NCBI GenBank assembly: GCA_022842465.1
Contig: JALHPN010000007.1
Location: 1-64,000 of the forward strand
DNA: 64,000 nt
Reading direction: 5' to 3'
Origin: Polyangiaceae bacterium
Lineage (GTDB): Bacteria > Myxococcota_A > Polyangia > Polyangiales > Polyangiaceae
The translations under genes were made by a program, and so were the position numbers. The notes beneath the pieces are model-generated. The model was not told the DNA's origin, made no database searches, and saw only the letters and a program-made list of their open reading frames with translations. This document shows, piece by piece, positions 51,777 through 61,959 of the stretch; position 1 is the first letter of the stretch; each line of letters begins with the position of its first letter.

Positions 51777-53387
51777 GTGGCGGAGCACTCGATCGCCGAT
51801 CGCCGAGGAAACCTGGGGCGCTACGCGCTGCACGGCGAGATCGCCGCGGGCGGCATGGCGACGGTGCACCTTGCGCGGCTGCTCGGCCCCGTCGGCTTCG
51901 CACGCACCGTCGCGGTGAAGCGGCTTCATCCGCACCTCGCGCGCGATCCAGATTTCGTCGCGATGTTCCTCGAGGAGGCGCGCCTCGCCGCGCGCGTACG
52001 GCACCCGAACGTCGTCTCGACGCTCGACGTCGTGTCGGACGACGGCGAGCTCTTCCTCGTCATGGAGTACGTCGCCGGCGAGTCGCTGTCGCGCCTCGTC
52101 CGCAAGACGCGCGAGGCGGGCAGGCGCGTCCCCATCCGGCACGTGATCGGGATCATGGCGGCGACGCTCGAAGGTCTCCACGCCGCGCACGAGGCGAAGA
52201 GCGAGCGGGGCGTCCCGCTCGGGATCGTCCATCGCGACGTCTCCCCGCAGAACATCCATGTCGGCACCGACGGGGTCACGCGCGTGCTCGACTTCGGCAT
52301 CGCGAAGGCGACGAACAGGGTGCAAGATACACGCACCGATCAGATCAAGGGGAAGATCGCGTACATGTCCCCGGAGCAGCTCGCGAAGGCGCCCATCGAC
52401 CGCCGCGCCGACGTCTACTCCGCCTCCGTCGTCCTCTGGGAGGCCGTCACGGGTCACCGGCTCTTCACCGCCGACGACGTCCCCGCTCTCGTCTACGCCA
52501 TCGTCAACGAGGACGTCCTCCCCCCGAGCTCGCTCGTTCCCGACGTGCCGAAGGGGCTCGACGAGCTCATCCTCCGCGGCCTCGACCGCGAGCCGTCGCG
52601 GCGATGGTCGAGCGCCCGAGAGATGGCCGAGGCGCTCGAGAGGATCCTCCCCCCCTCGCCCGCGCGCGAGATCGGCGAGTGGGTGGAGCAGGCAGCCGGT
52701 GAAGCGCTCGCCGCGCGGCAGGAGCTCGTCCAGTACATCGAGAGCACGAGCGCCCACACACCGCCTCCGGGGGGCGCCGGCCTCCGACTCGACTCGCCGT
52801 CGCGGCCGATCGAGGTGGCGAGCGGCGTCGTCAAGAGCGAGAGCGTGCCCGACGCGGTCCTGCGCGAGGCCGAGCGCGCCACGCTCCTCGAGGGCGCCGT
52901 CGCTCGCGCGCGCGAGGACATCGACGAGGACGACGACGAGGACGAGAGGGAGACGCTCGTGGCGTCGATGCACCCGAGCTTGCAGGGTCCCGTGCTCGTG
53001 TCGGTCGCGCAGCAGAACGCCGAGGGCCGCGCCGCGGCGACCGCGGAGCCCCCGGCGGTATCGCGCTCCTCCCACGCGAGGCCTCTCCTCTTCGGCGCCG
53101 CCGCGACCACGCTCTTCCTCGTGATCGCCATGGTCGTCCTCGCCATCGTCCGCTCTCCCGATCGCGAGGCCGCCCATCCGCCCGCGACGGCGCCCGCCGC
53201 GGTCGTCGTCGCCACGCCGACGGCGACGACGCACGAGCCCGAGTCCGCCGTGGTCCTCGGGGGGCAACGGGGGACGGCCCCCTCGGCGAGCGCGTCCAGC
53301 GTGTCGAGCGCGCCTCCGCCGCCCGCACCGCGCGCGACGAGCATGCTCGCTCCGGTGACGAAGCCTCGCCCGACGCCGAAGCGCTGA
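51777..53387 (+). CDS. Membrane-anchored Ser/Thr protein kinase
   Basis: A 536-residue Hanks-type kinase of the myxobacterial kind. The kinase domain (about 15-290) has GEIAAGGMATVHLAR, AVKRLHP for the lysine, HRDVSPQN for the catalytic loop and DFGIAK; the activation segment ends SPEQL. A linker of about 130 residues, with an acidic stretch DEDDDEDERETLVAS, and a single membrane helix at about 440-460 follow. The C-terminal extracytoplasmic part is Pro/Ala/Thr-rich with no domain. Start is a GTG at 51777; a GTG at 51726 is possible. It is divergent from ctaA, about 112 bases apart. Confidence 0.88.
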   Translation: MAEHSIADRRGNLGRYALHGEIAAGGMATVHLARLLGPVGFARTVAVKRLHPHLARDPDFVAMFLEEARLAARVRHPNVVSTLDVVSDDGELFLVMEYVAGESLSRLVRKTREAGRRVPIRHVIGIMAATLEGLHAAHEAKSERGVPLGIVHRDVSPQNIHVGTDGVTRVLDFGIAKATNRVQDTRTDQIKGKIAYMSPEQLAKAPIDRRADVYSASVVLWEAVTGHRLFTADDVPALVYAIVNEDVLPPSSLVPDVPKGLDELILRGLDREPSRRWSSAREMAEALERILPPSPAREIGEWVEQAAGEALAARQELVQYIESTSAHTPPPGGAGLRLDSPSRPIEVASGVVKSESVPDAVLREAERATLLEGAVARAREDIDEDDDEDERETLVASMHPSLQGPVLVSVAQQNAEGRAAATAEPPAVSRSSHARPLLFGAAATTLFLVIAMVVLAIVRSPDREAAHPPATAPAAVVVATPTATTHEPESAVVLGGQRGTAPSASASSVSSAPPPPAPRATSMLAPVTKPRPTPKR

Positions 53388-53409
53388 CGACGCAGAGGCG
53401 GCGTGCGCC

Positions 53410-54711
53410 TCAGAGGAGCTTGCGCGGCGGGAGGATGACGTTCGCGACGAGGACGCCGATGACCAGCGCGGCGCCGACGAGCGTCATCGTGAAGGCCTTC
53501 TCCGCGCCCGCGAGGGCCTCCTTGCGGAGGAAGGCGCCGAGGCTCGTGAAGCCGAAGCTCCCCGGGACGAGGAGCATCATGCCCGGAAGCTGGAAGAGCT
53601 GCGCCGGGCGGTTCGTCACCCGCGCGAGGCCGTTCGCGAGGACGCACACGGAGAGCGCCGCGCAGAACGCCGCGACGTGGTCGGGCAGGTGCCGGAGCGC
53701 GAGCGCCGTCACGAGATAGCCCGTCGACCCCGTGAGGAGCGCGGCCCACAAGAAGCGGCGCGGCACTTGGAAGAGCACGGCGAACGAGATCGCCGACGTC
53801 GCGAGCGCGCCCGCCTGCCAGGCGACGCCGAGCGGCGGCCCCGCGATCGGAGGCACGACGGGGCCGCCTCCCATCCGATCGAAGGCGGCGACGAGCGCGA
53901 AGCCGAACAAGATGAGCAGGAGCGTGACGAGCGACTCGACGAGGCGCGCGGTGCCCGCGACGAGGTTCTTCTCGGCGACCTCGGCGAGGCCCGTCGTGAA
54001 CGTCATCCCGGGGAAGAGCGCGATGGGACCGGCGAGGACGATCACCTCCGGCCGCACCTCGGGCCACGTCCGCGTCGCGAGCCACGCGCACACCGCCGCG
54101 AGGAGGCCGCCGAGGAAGTCGTGGAGGAGCTTCTTCTTCCGATCGCGATCGACGAGGACCCGCACGCCCGCGATCGCGGCCCCGACCACCGCGCTCACGG
54201 CGATGTCGACGACCCCACCGCCGAAGAACACCGCCGCCGCCGCGGAGGCCCCCGTCGACGCGGCCCAGACGAGGCCCGGCGACCAATAAGGAGGACGCGA
54301 AGTGACGGCGCGGATGCGGAGCCGCGCTTGCTCGATCGTGGCGCGACGCGCGACGACGTCGTTGAAGATCTCGTCGACGAGCGTGAGGCGCTCGAGATCC
54401 GTGCCCCACTCCGAGAGCCGCGTCATCCGATGGACCTCGGGCACGGTCTCGGGGAGCGCGCCCGTGCTGGAGCCCGGGTCTCGCTTCGGGACGACGCGGA
54501 GGAAGAGGCCGGTCGGCAGCGCGAACGGCTCGGCGTGGTAGCCCTCCGCCTCGGCGACCGCCCGGATCACGTCCTCGAGGCGATAGCTCGGACAGCCGTA
54601 CGAGGCGAGCGTCGCACCGATGTCGAGGAGGTAGTCGGCGAGCTGCTCGCGCGAGCGCGTTCGCACCGAGCGGACCGGCGGGACACTCTCGTCGTCGTCG
54701 TCCGCCGCCAC
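53410..54711 (-). CDS. ThrE-type threonine/serine exporter family protein
   Basis: A 433-residue protein. The N-terminal about 130 residues form the cytoplasmic ThrE-type domain, with YLLDIGATLASYGCPSYRLED and RLTLVDEIFNDV. Ten or so membrane helices follow from about residue 150, with the marker GPIALFPGMTFTTGLAE. Both halves of a ThrE protein are fused in one chain here. Export of threonine, serine or small dipeptides is the family function. GTG start. It begins one base after the end of the PilZ gene, forming a minus-strand pair. Confidence 0.8.
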   Translation of the reverse strand: MAADDDDESVPPVRSVRTRSREQLADYLLDIGATLASYGCPSYRLEDVIRAVAEAEGYHAEPFALPTGLFLRVVPKRDPGSSTGALPETVPEVHRMTRLSEWGTDLERLTLVDEIFNDVVARRATIEQARLRIRAVTSRPPYWSPGLVWAASTGASAAAAVFFGGGVVDIAVSAVVGAAIAGVRVLVDRDRKKKLLHDFLGGLLAAVCAWLATRTWPEVRPEVIVLAGPIALFPGMTFTTGLAEVAEKNLVAGTARLVESLVTLLLILFGFALVAAFDRMGGGPVVPPIAGPPLGVAWQAGALATSAISFAVLFQVPRRFLWAALLTGSTGYLVTALALRHLPDHVAAFCAALSVCVLANGLARVTNRPAQLFQLPGMMLLVPGSFGFTSLGAFLRKEALAGAEKAFTMTLVGAALVIGVLVANVILPPRKLL

Positions 54712-54712
54712 G

Positions 54713-55126
54713 TCACGCCGCGCGGACGGCGCGCAGAGGCTCGGGCATCACGAGCATCCGCGGCGGACGGAGGGGCTCCGGCGCCGTCAGACCGCGAAGA
54801 GACGTGAAGAGGACGCCCTCGTCCTCGGCCGAGAGGCGGTCGAACTCCAGCCCGAGGCAGACCCCGAGGTCGCCCGGGCGGCGGCCATGGAGCACACGCG
54901 CGACCGTGGCCGTCGCATCGATCCACACGTTGGTCCGCGGCGGCTTGAACGTGACGATGACCTCCTCGCCGGTCAGGACGCGGGTGCGGGCGCGCACCAT
55001 CATGCCCTTCGTCGAGAGATCGAGGGCAAGATCCGCGACGAGACGGAAGTCGTGCTCCCGGACCACCTGGCAGTCGAGGCGGACGAAACGACGGAACGAG
55101 TGACGCACCGACTCACGGAACGACAT
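54713..55126 (-). CDS. PilZ-domain protein
   Basis: A 137-residue cytoplasmic protein. The N-terminus carries a RRFVRLDCQVV stretch as the RxxxR region, and ALDLSTKGMMVRA gives the D-x-S-x-x-G motif, the two c-di-GMP contact points. Three beta strands follow. It could bind c-di-GMP, perhaps produced or removed by enzymes such as the HD-GYP protein in this window. ATG at 55126 suits the domain start; a longer frame upstream is not supported. ThrE-type gene follows directly. Confidence 0.75.
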   Translation of the reverse strand: MSFRESVRHSFRRFVRLDCQVVREHDFRLVADLALDLSTKGMMVRARTRVLTGEEVIVTFKPPRTNVWIDATATVARVLHGRRPGDLGVCLGLEFDRLSAEDEGVLFTSLRGLTAPEPLRPPRMLVMPEPLRAVRAA

Positions 55127-55254
55127 GAGGGCCTCCACGAACGACGATCGTAAGGGGAGCGCACACCTCGGGGCCAAGAACCCGGGTGCCCTCCTGCGGA
55201 AGCGAACCGCATCGCCCCGTCCTCCGCGGGCCACTACCGTGTGCCTCGGGGATC

Positions 55255-57138
55255 ATGGGACGACGCTCTCTATGGCTGCGCTACGGCTTCGCGCTCGCCG
55301 CGACGATCGCGGCCTGGGCGGCGCGCCATGCCTTCGATCCCGTCTGGGGCCACTCGCTGCCGTACCTGCTCTTCTTCCCCGCGGTGATGTTCGCCGCGTG
55401 GTACGGCGGCTTCGGGCCGGGCATCCTGGCGACGGTCGTCTCCGTCGGCGCCGCGTGGGTGTTCTGGGTCGCGCCCGAGCTCGACACGACGGGACTGGCG
55501 AGCGCGGGACTCGGCGTGGCGGTCTTCGGCGGGAGCGGCGTGGCGGTCAGCCTCGTCTGCGAGGCCCTGCTCACGGCGCGGGCGCGGGCGGAGGCCGAGG
55601 CCGACGCCGCGCACCGCTCGAACGAGCGCCTCCGCGTCGCGCAGGCGTTCGCCGAGGCGGGGCTCTGGGACTGGGACCTCGCGAGCGGGCAGATGTACAC
55701 CTCGCCCGAGCTGGATGCGCTCCTCGGCGCGCGCGCCGGCACGTCGTCGTCGCGCGAGGCGTTCCTCGAGCGTGTCGCCGAAGAAGACCGCGAGCTCCTC
55801 GGCCGCGAGCTCGACGCGCTCACGGCCGGCGAGCACGAGCGCATCGACGTCCTCTTCCGCGTGCGGAGCGGCAAGCGCGTGCGCTGGCTCCGGTCCGTCG
55901 GGCGCGGGGAGCGCGACGCGAGCGGCGCGGTCGTCCGCCTGGCCGGCATCTCGATCGACGTCACGGAGAACGTGCTGGCGCGCGAGCGGCTCGCCGAGAA
56001 GGAGAAGCTCCTCCGCGAGTCGGGCGAGGCGAAGGACCGCCTCATCGCGATGCTGAGCCACGAGCTGCGGAACCCCGTGCACGCCATCGCGAGCGCGGTC
56101 GGGCTCCAGGAGCATGCAAGCGGCCGCGACGTGGAAGCCGCCGCCCGCGCGCGCGACGTCATCGCGCGCCAGGTGCGCCACCTCGAGCGGATCCTCGCGG
56201 ACATGCTCGACGTGACGCGCGCCGTGAGCGGGAAGATCGAGCTCCGTCCCGAGCCCGTCGACCTCGCGACGCTCACGCGCAAGTGCCTCGAGACCCTGCA
56301 CACGTCGGGCCGCACGGTGATGCACGAGATCCGCGCGTCCCTCGCCGAGGTGTGGGTCGATGGAGACCCGACCCGGCTCGATCAGGTCGTCACGAACCTC
56401 GTGACGAACGCGGTCAAGTACACGCCGGAGGGCCGCGAGATCAGCGTCGAGGTGAATGAAGAGGCCGGGAGCGCCGTCCTTCGGGTGCGCGACGAAGGCG
56501 CGGGGATGAGCGCGGATCTGTGCAAGCACGTCTTCGAACCGTTCGTACAAGGAGAGCAGACGCTGGACCGCTCGCAGGGCGGCCTCGGCGTCGGGCTCGC
56601 GCTCGTGCACCGGATCGTGGAAATGCATCGCGGCAGCGTCTCGGCGGAGAGCGCCGGCGCCGGCCGGGGGAGCACCTTCGAGGTGCGCATCCCTTCCCGA
56701 CGGGCGGTGAAGCATCCCTCGAGCGCGTCCCACCGCGCGAAGCGAACGCCTCGCCGCGTGCTCGTCGTGGAGGACCACGAGGACTCCCGCGAGATGCTGA
56801 AGACGCTGCTCGAGGCCGAAGGGCACGAGGTCCGCGAGGCGTCGGACGGGCGGATGGCCGTCGAGCAAGCGCTCTCCTTCCAGCCCGACGTGGTGCTGCT
56901 CGACGTCGGCCTTCCGGTCTTCGACGGCTTCGAGGCGGCGCGCCGTATCCGCGCCGCCGGCGGGACGATGCGACTCGTGGCGCTCACCGGGTACGGGCAG
57001 GCGGAGGACATCGCCCGCTCGCGCGCGGCGGGCTTCGACGAGCACCTCGTCAAGCCGATCGATTCGCGCCGTGTCTCCGAGGCGGTCCACGCCACCTCCG
57101 TCCACGACGCCACGCCGGAGGCGGCGGGGACGCGCTAG
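55255..57138 (+). CDS. Hybrid sensor histidine kinase (DUF4118-like, PAS, HisKA, HATPase, receiver)
   Basis: A 627-residue kinase. Four membrane helices (about 10-115) resemble the KdpD-like DUF4118 region, with [24 protein letters not shown] domain (about 125-240) has [15 protein letters not shown]. HisKA carries [13 protein letters not shown] with His269, and the ATPase shows [19 protein letters not shown] and [10 protein letters not shown] receiver domain ends the protein with Asp550 (VVLLDVGLP) and VKPID. Phosphorelay to the attached receiver is expected. GGGG before ATG 55255. No partner regulator gene is adjacent. Confidence 0.9.
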   Translation: MGRRSLWLRYGFALAATIAAWAARHAFDPVWGHSLPYLLFFPAVMFAAWYGGFGPGILATVVSVGAAWVFWVAPELDTTGLASAGLGVAVFGGSGVAVSLVCEALLTARARAEAEADAAHRSNERLRVAQAFAEAGLWDWDLASGQMYTSPELDALLGARAGTSSSREAFLERVAEEDRELLGRELDALTAGEHERIDVLFRVRSGKRVRWLRSVGRGERDASGAVVRLAGISIDVTENVLARERLAEKEKLLRESGEAKDRLIAMLSHELRNPVHAIASAVGLQEHASGRDVEAAARARDVIARQVRHLERILADMLDVTRAVSGKIELRPEPVDLATLTRKCLETLHTSGRTVMHEIRASLAEVWVDGDPTRLDQVVTNLVTNAVKYTPEGREISVEVNEEAGSAVLRVRDEGAGMSADLCKHVFEPFVQGEQTLDRSQGGLGVGLALVHRIVEMHRGSVSAESAGAGRGSTFEVRIPSRRAVKHPSSASHRAKRTPRRVLVVEDHEDSREMLKTLLEAEGHEVREASDGRMAVEQALSFQPDVVLLDVGLPVFDGFEAARRIRAAGGTMRLVALTGYGQAEDIARSRAAGFDEHLVKPIDSRRVSEAVHATSVHDATPEAAGTR

Positions 57139-57201
57139 GCTCGGACTCCGCAGAGGTGACGCGCGCCTCGGTCGTAGAGTAGCGTGGTGCGGAGATCACG
57201 A

Positions 57202-57741
57202 ATGGAAGCGATGCTCAGCGGACGACGCAGGTTCGGCACGACGCTCCTCGCGGCGGCCCTGGTCTGCGCGGGGGGAGTTGGGGCGAGCGGCTGCGCGAGC
57301 AAGCCGACGATGCGTCTGAACCACGCCGAGGTGAGCGGCATGACGCTCGGCTTCCCGCCGAGCCTCTCGGTCGTGATGACGGTGTTCGTCGACGTCTACA
57401 ACCCGAACTCGTACGACGTCGCGATCCGCGCCGTGCGAGGGACCGTCGTCCTCGCGAATCGGTACACGTTGCCGATGGACTGGCGGGTGCCCGGCGAGGG
57501 CGTCTGGCTCACCGCCGATGCGACGACGTCCGTGCGGGTGCCGGTGCAGATCCCCGTCGATCTCGCGATGGCGATCCTGCGCGAGGCCTACCAGGCGCCG
57601 AGCGTCTCCTATCGCTTCATGGGGCGCGCCGACGTCACGGCGACCCGCACCTTCAAGGTGGAGAAGGACGACTACGCCGTCGACGAGAGCGGGTGGATCC
57701 CCCGCCAGCAGATCGAGAACGCCCTCCGGATGGGGTTCTAG
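57202..57741 (+). CDS. LEA14-like lipoprotein
   Basis: A 179-residue lipoprotein with lipobox GASGC. The mature part is a single LEA type 2/WHy-like beta domain with PSLSVVMTVFVDVYNPNSYDV and VPVQIPVDLAMAIL. In plants these protect cells from desiccation; in bacteria the role is open. GGAG lies 7 bases before the ATG at 57202, which settles the start. The stop abuts that of the convergent membrane protein gene. Confidence 0.75.
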   Translation: MEAMLSGRRRFGTTLLAAALVCAGGVGASGCASKPTMRLNHAEVSGMTLGFPPSLSVVMTVFVDVYNPNSYDVAIRAVRGTVVLANRYTLPMDWRVPGEGVWLTADATTSVRVPVQIPVDLAMAILREAYQAPSVSYRFMGRADVTATRTFKVEKDDYAVDESGWIPRQQIENALRMGF

Positions 57742-58926
57742 TCAGACGAGGCGCTCGGTCGTGCGCGCGACCGTCGCGAAGGTGGCGAGGAAGAGGGCCG
57801 TGACGACGGCGAGCCCGAGCTCTCGTGCCTGCGCGAGGTCGGTGCGGAGCGCGAGGGCGACGACGAGCCCTCCTGCGAAGAGGCCGGCGGCCATCGAGGC
57901 GTAGAGCGAGAGATCGGGCGCTCGGTCGCGACGTGCGTGGACCACGAACCCGAGCACGGCAGAGCCGACGACGACGGCGACGCCGCAGATCTGCGCCGTC
58001 TCGTGCATCGCCCGGTAACGGATCGCGAGCGACGGCACCGCGAAGACGACCGTGAAGTTGGCGAGCATCGTGCGGAGGAGGACGCCCGACGGAGCCGCTC
58101 CCTCACGGCGTCGCGCGAGGAGGAGCGAGGCGACGACCGCGGTGGGCCACGTGACGGCCAGGAGCGGGGCGTAGCGCGCGAGATGACCGAGGTTGTAGAG
58201 GAGGAGCGCGTCGTACGCCGCGAGGAGCGCGAGCGCGATGGAGCCGGCCCCCAAGAGGAAGATCAGGATGCCGATCACCGACGTGGGGCGCCCCTCGGTC
58301 GTGCGCGTCGCCGCGGCGTACGCGTCGTCGCGCCGCGACGTGAAGCGGACCCAGAGCGGGACGGTGACGGCGGCGAGCGCGCGGAGCACGAGGTCGTCGT
58401 GCGTGTACGGGTTCGGGAGCATGGTCTCCACGATCGAGAACGTCACGCTGAACGAGAGCGACGTCGCGAGGAGCACCGGCCACGTCGTGAGCGCGCGAAC
58501 GACGTCTCGACCGAGGAGACGCGCGACCGCCAGATACGCGTAGATCGTGAAGGGGAGCTCGAGGAACGCCTGGACACGGAGCACGGACGGCGAGAGCCAG
58601 CTCGCGTCCTCTCCTGCGTGCGTCGCGAGCCAGCGGACTGCCGGCGCGTCGAGGGCAAGCGCGAACCAGCCCGTCTCTGCGATGTACGACCCGATGAACC
58701 GCGGGCTCCCGTGGTGGACGCGGAGCACGTACGCGTCGAACGCGATCTGGTTCGAGACGAGGAGGATCCACACGAGCGCCCACTGCGCGAGCGGATGCAC
58801 GAGCGCGCGCGAGGCGAGCGAGCCCTGGCGCGCCACCAGCGGCGCGGGCGGAGACGCCGCCGTCCAGACTCCGAGGGCAGAGCCGACGACGGTGGAGCAC
58901 ACGACGACGAGATCGAAGAAGCGCAC
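57742..58926 (-). CDS. Polytopic membrane protein of unknown function
   Basis: A 394-residue protein with nine to ten membrane helices spread along its length. Conserved-looking polar points within the helices include NQIAFDAYVLRVHHGSP and NPYTHDD. No transporter or enzyme family is recognised. ATG at 58926. It is divergent from the small membrane protein gene at 59019. Confidence 0.65.
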   Translation of the reverse strand: MRFFDLVVVCSTVVGSALGVWTAASPPAPLVARQGSLASRALVHPLAQWALVWILLVSNQIAFDAYVLRVHHGSPRFIGSYIAETGWFALALDAPAVRWLATHAGEDASWLSPSVLRVQAFLELPFTIYAYLAVARLLGRDVVRALTTWPVLLATSLSFSVTFSIVETMLPNPYTHDDLVLRALAAVTVPLWVRFTSRRDDAYAAATRTTEGRPTSVIGILIFLLGAGSIALALLAAYDALLLYNLGHLARYAPLLAVTWPTAVVASLLLARRREGAAPSGVLLRTMLANFTVVFAVPSLAIRYRAMHETAQICGVAVVVGSAVLGFVVHARRDRAPDLSLYASMAAGLFAGGLVVALALRTDLAQARELGLAVVTALFLATFATVARTTERLV

Positions 58927-59018
58927 GTCCAGATCCTACGGTCCGGCTCGCGGAGAGGCTCGTCCGCGGCGCGCGCCGGGCGACCGCTCACCGGCGGATC
59001 GCGACCGCTCGTGGTATC

Positions 59019-59444
59019 GTGGACTTCCTCGTGGCGTCCTTGACCGGCTGGCTCGCAGCGATCGCGATCATCGTCGCAGGCATCGTCCCGCTGACCGTGC
59101 GCGTCCGTCAGGGCGGGAGGCGCGGCGCCCCGAGCTCGCCTCCGATCCGCCTCCACGTGGTCCTCGGCCTCTCGACGTCGGCCCTCGCGTTCGCCCACAC
59201 CGTCACGATCATCCCCGCCCTCGGGTCACCCGCGGCGACGGCGGGCGGTATGCTCGCGCTCGTCCCCGGCGCGCTCGGCTTCCTCGTCCTCGTCGCGCAC
59301 ACGGGCATCGGGCTCCAGCTCAAAGACGAGAAGCTCCGCGCTCGCACGTCGAAGCGCCGGACGCATCTCGCGACGGCGCTGACGATCATCGTGCTCGTCG
59401 CCCTCCACGCCGGCGTGCTCGTATGGGCAGGCCGGCGCGGATAG
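59019..59444 (+). CDS. Small four-helix membrane protein with histidines, possible b-type cytochrome
   Basis: A 141-residue protein with four membrane helices. Histidines inside or at the ends of helices two to four (RLHVVLGLSTSALAFAHT, VAHTGIGL, RRTHLATAL, VALHAGVL) are spaced as in cytochrome b-type or b561-like proteins that bind heme. This is a guess from positions; no family match is claimed. GTG start. Convergent with the following gene, nine bases apart. Confidence 0.5.
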   Translation: MDFLVASLTGWLAAIAIIVAGIVPLTVRVRQGGRRGAPSSPPIRLHVVLGLSTSALAFAHTVTIIPALGSPAATAGGMLALVPGALGFLVLVAHTGIGLQLKDEKLRARTSKRRTHLATALTIIVLVALHAGVLVWAGRRG

Positions 59445-59453
59445 GCGCCCTCG

Positions 59454-59852
59454 TCACCGACGCGACGCGCGGACCGCGAGCACGAGCCCCGTGAGGGCCA
59501 CGGCCGCGCCGCCGAGCACCGTCGCGAGCGGGAGGATGTTGTGCTCGAGGACGTCGATCCGATCGGCCATCATGAGGATCATCCAGCGCCGCGCCTGATG
59601 GGGCGGCATCTTGTACGCTGCCGTGCGGATCAGGCCCGAGAGGCCGCGCTTCGGGGCGGTCGTCCCGTAGACCGGCGTGACGGGCCGCAGCGCGTCGATC
59701 GCCGAAGGCCGACCGTTGTGCTGCTGCTCGGGCGCCGTGTACGGCGGCGTCCCGATGGGATGCGGTGTCCGCTCCTGCGGGACGCCGGGGCGGTCCTCCC
59801 GCCGGAGATCCACCCCCCACCCCGGGATCGTGCTTCCGAGTGTCATCGACAT
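59454..59852 (-). CDS. Small protein with one C-terminal membrane helix
   Basis: A 132-residue protein. GGAG lies about 7 bases before the ATG at 59852, which gives MSMTLGSTIPGWGVD; a start at 59864 is less likely. The first 80 residues are Pro/Arg/Gly-rich without a domain, then a helical stretch with ARRWMILMMADRIDVLEHN, and one membrane helix to the end. It begins 16 bases after the alcohol dehydrogenase gene on the same strand. Unknown function. Confidence 0.6.
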   Translation of the reverse strand: MSMTLGSTIPGWGVDLRREDRPGVPQERTPHPIGTPPYTAPEQQHNGRPSAIDALRPVTPVYGTTAPKRGLSGLIRTAAYKMPPHQARRWMILMMADRIDVLEHNILPLATVLGGAAVALTGLVLAVRASRR

Positions 59853-59868
59853 GTTCTTCTCCATGGGG

Positions 59869-61023
59869 TCAGGCAGCCTGCGGGATGAGGACGCACTTGG
59901 TGCAGTTGTCACGCTTCGACGCGAAGATCCGGTACGCCTCGGGCGCGTCCTCGAGCGCGAAGCGGTGCGAGATGATCCCCTTGGGGTCGACGCGGCCCGC
60001 GCGGATGTGCTCGAGGAGGTGGGGCAGGTAGCGCTTCACGTTGCACTGCGCGGCACGGATGGTGAGGCCCTTGTTCATCGCCTCGCCGATCGGCACGAGG
60101 TTCCAGGGCGGACCGTAGACGCCGATCGCGACGACGTTGCCGCCGCGACGCACGGACTGGATGGCCCACATGAGGGCCGTCGCGGCCCCTGCCTGCAGCA
60201 TCGACATGCCGAGCGCGCGCTGGAGGAACGACCCCGACGCCTCGCAGCCGACGGCGTCGATCGCGACGTCGGGCCCCCGACGGCCCTCGGTGATGTCCTT
60301 CAGGTACTGCACCACGCCGGCCTTGCCGTGCTCGGTGAAGTTGATCGTCTCGACCTTCGCCCACGTGCGCGCGAGCTCGAGGCGGTACTCGAGCTCGTCG
60401 ACGACGATGACGCGGCCGGCGCCCTGGAGCCACGCCGACTTGGCCGCCATGAGGCCGACGGGACCGGCGCCGAACACGACCACGGTCTCCCCCTCCGCGA
60501 TGTCGCCCATCTCGGCGGCCTGATAGCCCGTCGGGAGGATGTCCGTGAGGAAGAGGACGTCCTCCTCGTGCATGTCGGCGGGGATCTTCATCGGGCCGAC
60601 GTCGGCGTAAGGCACGCGCACGAGCTCCGCCTGGCCGCCGTCGTAGCCGCCCGTCGTGTGCGAGTACCCGAAGGCGCCGCCGACGAGGTCGTTCGACGGG
60701 TTCGAGTTGTCACAGCAGCTCGTGAGGCCGCGCGCGCAGAAGAAGCACGTGCCGCACGAGATGTTGAACGGGACGATGATGCGGTCGCCCTTCGCGAGCG
60801 ACTGGACGCCCGGTCCGACCTCTTCCACGACCCCCGCGAACTCGTGGCCGAACGTCGCGCCCACGCGCGTGTCGGGCACGAGGCCATGGTAGAGGTGGAG
60901 ATCGGAGCCGCAGATCGCCGTTCGCGTCACGCGAAGGACGACGTCGTTGGGGTGCTCGATCCGCGGATCGGGCTTCTCGGCCACCTTCACGGTGGACGGT
61001 CCTCGATAGGTCAGCGCCTTCAT
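59869..61023 (-). CDS. Zinc-dependent alcohol dehydrogenase, formaldehyde dehydrogenase-like
   Basis: A 384-residue MDR enzyme. Catalytic zinc ligands are visible as CGSDLHLYHG and GHEFAGVV; the structural zinc lobe has CGTCFFCARGLTSCC; the cofactor motif is FGAGPVGLM. The MKALTYRGPSTVKVAEKPDP opening and the size fit the glutathione-independent formaldehyde dehydrogenase or threonine-type group. The product may be aldehyde oxidation or alcohol oxidation with NAD. ATG at 61023. Confidence 0.85.
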   Translation of the reverse strand: MKALTYRGPSTVKVAEKPDPRIEHPNDVVLRVTRTAICGSDLHLYHGLVPDTRVGATFGHEFAGVVEEVGPGVQSLAKGDRIIVPFNISCGTCFFCARGLTSCCDNSNPSNDLVGGAFGYSHTTGGYDGGQAELVRVPYADVGPMKIPADMHEEDVLFLTDILPTGYQAAEMGDIAEGETVVVFGAGPVGLMAAKSAWLQGAGRVIVVDELEYRLELARTWAKVETINFTEHGKAGVVQYLKDITEGRRGPDVAIDAVGCEASGSFLQRALGMSMLQAGAATALMWAIQSVRRGGNVVAIGVYGPPWNLVPIGEAMNKGLTIRAAQCNVKRYLPHLLEHIRAGRVDPKGIISHRFALEDAPEAYRIFASKRDNCTKCVLIPQAA

Positions 61024-61112
61024 GAGTCCTACCGGGCTGCAAACGGCGCACCGACGACGTGGTCGCCGGCAAGTCGTCGTCCTCGGGCGCGAGGCTCGAC
61101 CGCGGACGTGCC

Positions 61113-61913
61113 TCAGTGGTGCGTGCCGAGCGTGACGCTGCCGTCCTCGGCGACCTGCGGGCTCGACCGCGTCGACCAGCGTGGCCCGGCCGCGAGCGGA
61201 TCGGCCCAGCTCGCTCCCGGCGGCCAGACGTCGGACGCCGACTCCGTCGTGCGGGCGAGGCGCCGCGACGGATCGCACACCACCCGAGCGCCTTCGCCAC
61301 GGCAGACCTCGAGGCTCTCGACGTAGAGCAGCGTCTCGTCGCCCTCGTCGGTGTGGATCACGCGTCCGAGCCACGTCGTGTGCGCCGAGAGCCAGCGGAC
61401 GAGCAGCCGCGACGGGGCCGGCGCGGGCGCGGAGGTGACCTCCTCGATGCGGTGGCCGCCGGCGTGGCCGCAGCCGGGGTCGTCGTGGAGGTGCGCGTCG
61501 AAGACGACGCCGACGTCGGACCAGCCGGCGCTCGTGCGGACGAGGAGGCCGTGGACGCTCTGGGTGACGTCGGCGGCGGCGTACTCGGCGACCTCGAGGA
61601 ACGGCGGGCGGAGATCGTGGACGGGCGGGCGCGCCCCGGCGATCGTGCAGGACGGCTCGACGCCGCCGGGGTAACCCGCGTCGTCCGGCCAGGCCTGCGC
61701 GAGCGCCGGCGCGACCGCCGCGCGCTGCGCCGTGCAGAAGTCCTCCGGCGTGGCGAAGACGCCGGCCGGCGCGGCCTCCGTCACGGAGGGGCCCGGCTCG
61801 GGCACCGGGACGACGAACGCGAGCGGCGCGATCGGGATCGCCTGTCGTGGTGTCTCGGCGCGACGACAGCCCGCGAGAAAGAGCAGTCCCGCGACGACGA
61901 GAGGAACACGCAC
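61113..61913 (-). CDS. Predicted lipoprotein of unknown function
   Basis: A 266-residue lipoprotein with lipobox FLAGC (Cys16) and a GTG start at 61913. A Pro/Ala linker is followed by a domain of about 200 residues with Cys at FCTAQRA, SCTIAG, DPGCGHAGGHR and EVCRGEG. No family recognised. It lies 89 bases upstream of the alcohol dehydrogenase gene on the same strand. Confidence 0.6.
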   Translation of the reverse strand: MRVPLVVAGLLFLAGCRRAETPRQAIPIAPLAFVVPVPEPGPSVTEAAPAGVFATPEDFCTAQRAAVAPALAQAWPDDAGYPGGVEPSCTIAGARPPVHDLRPPFLEVAEYAAADVTQSVHGLLVRTSAGWSDVGVVFDAHLHDDPGCGHAGGHRIEEVTSAPAPAPSRLLVRWLSAHTTWLGRVIHTDEGDETLLYVESLEVCRGEGARVVCDPSRRLARTTESASDVWPPGASWADPLAAGPRWSTRSSPQVAEDGSVTLGTHH

Positions 61914-61959
61914 GACGGATCTACGCCCCGCCGCGGGGGACGATTCCGCCGACGCGGAG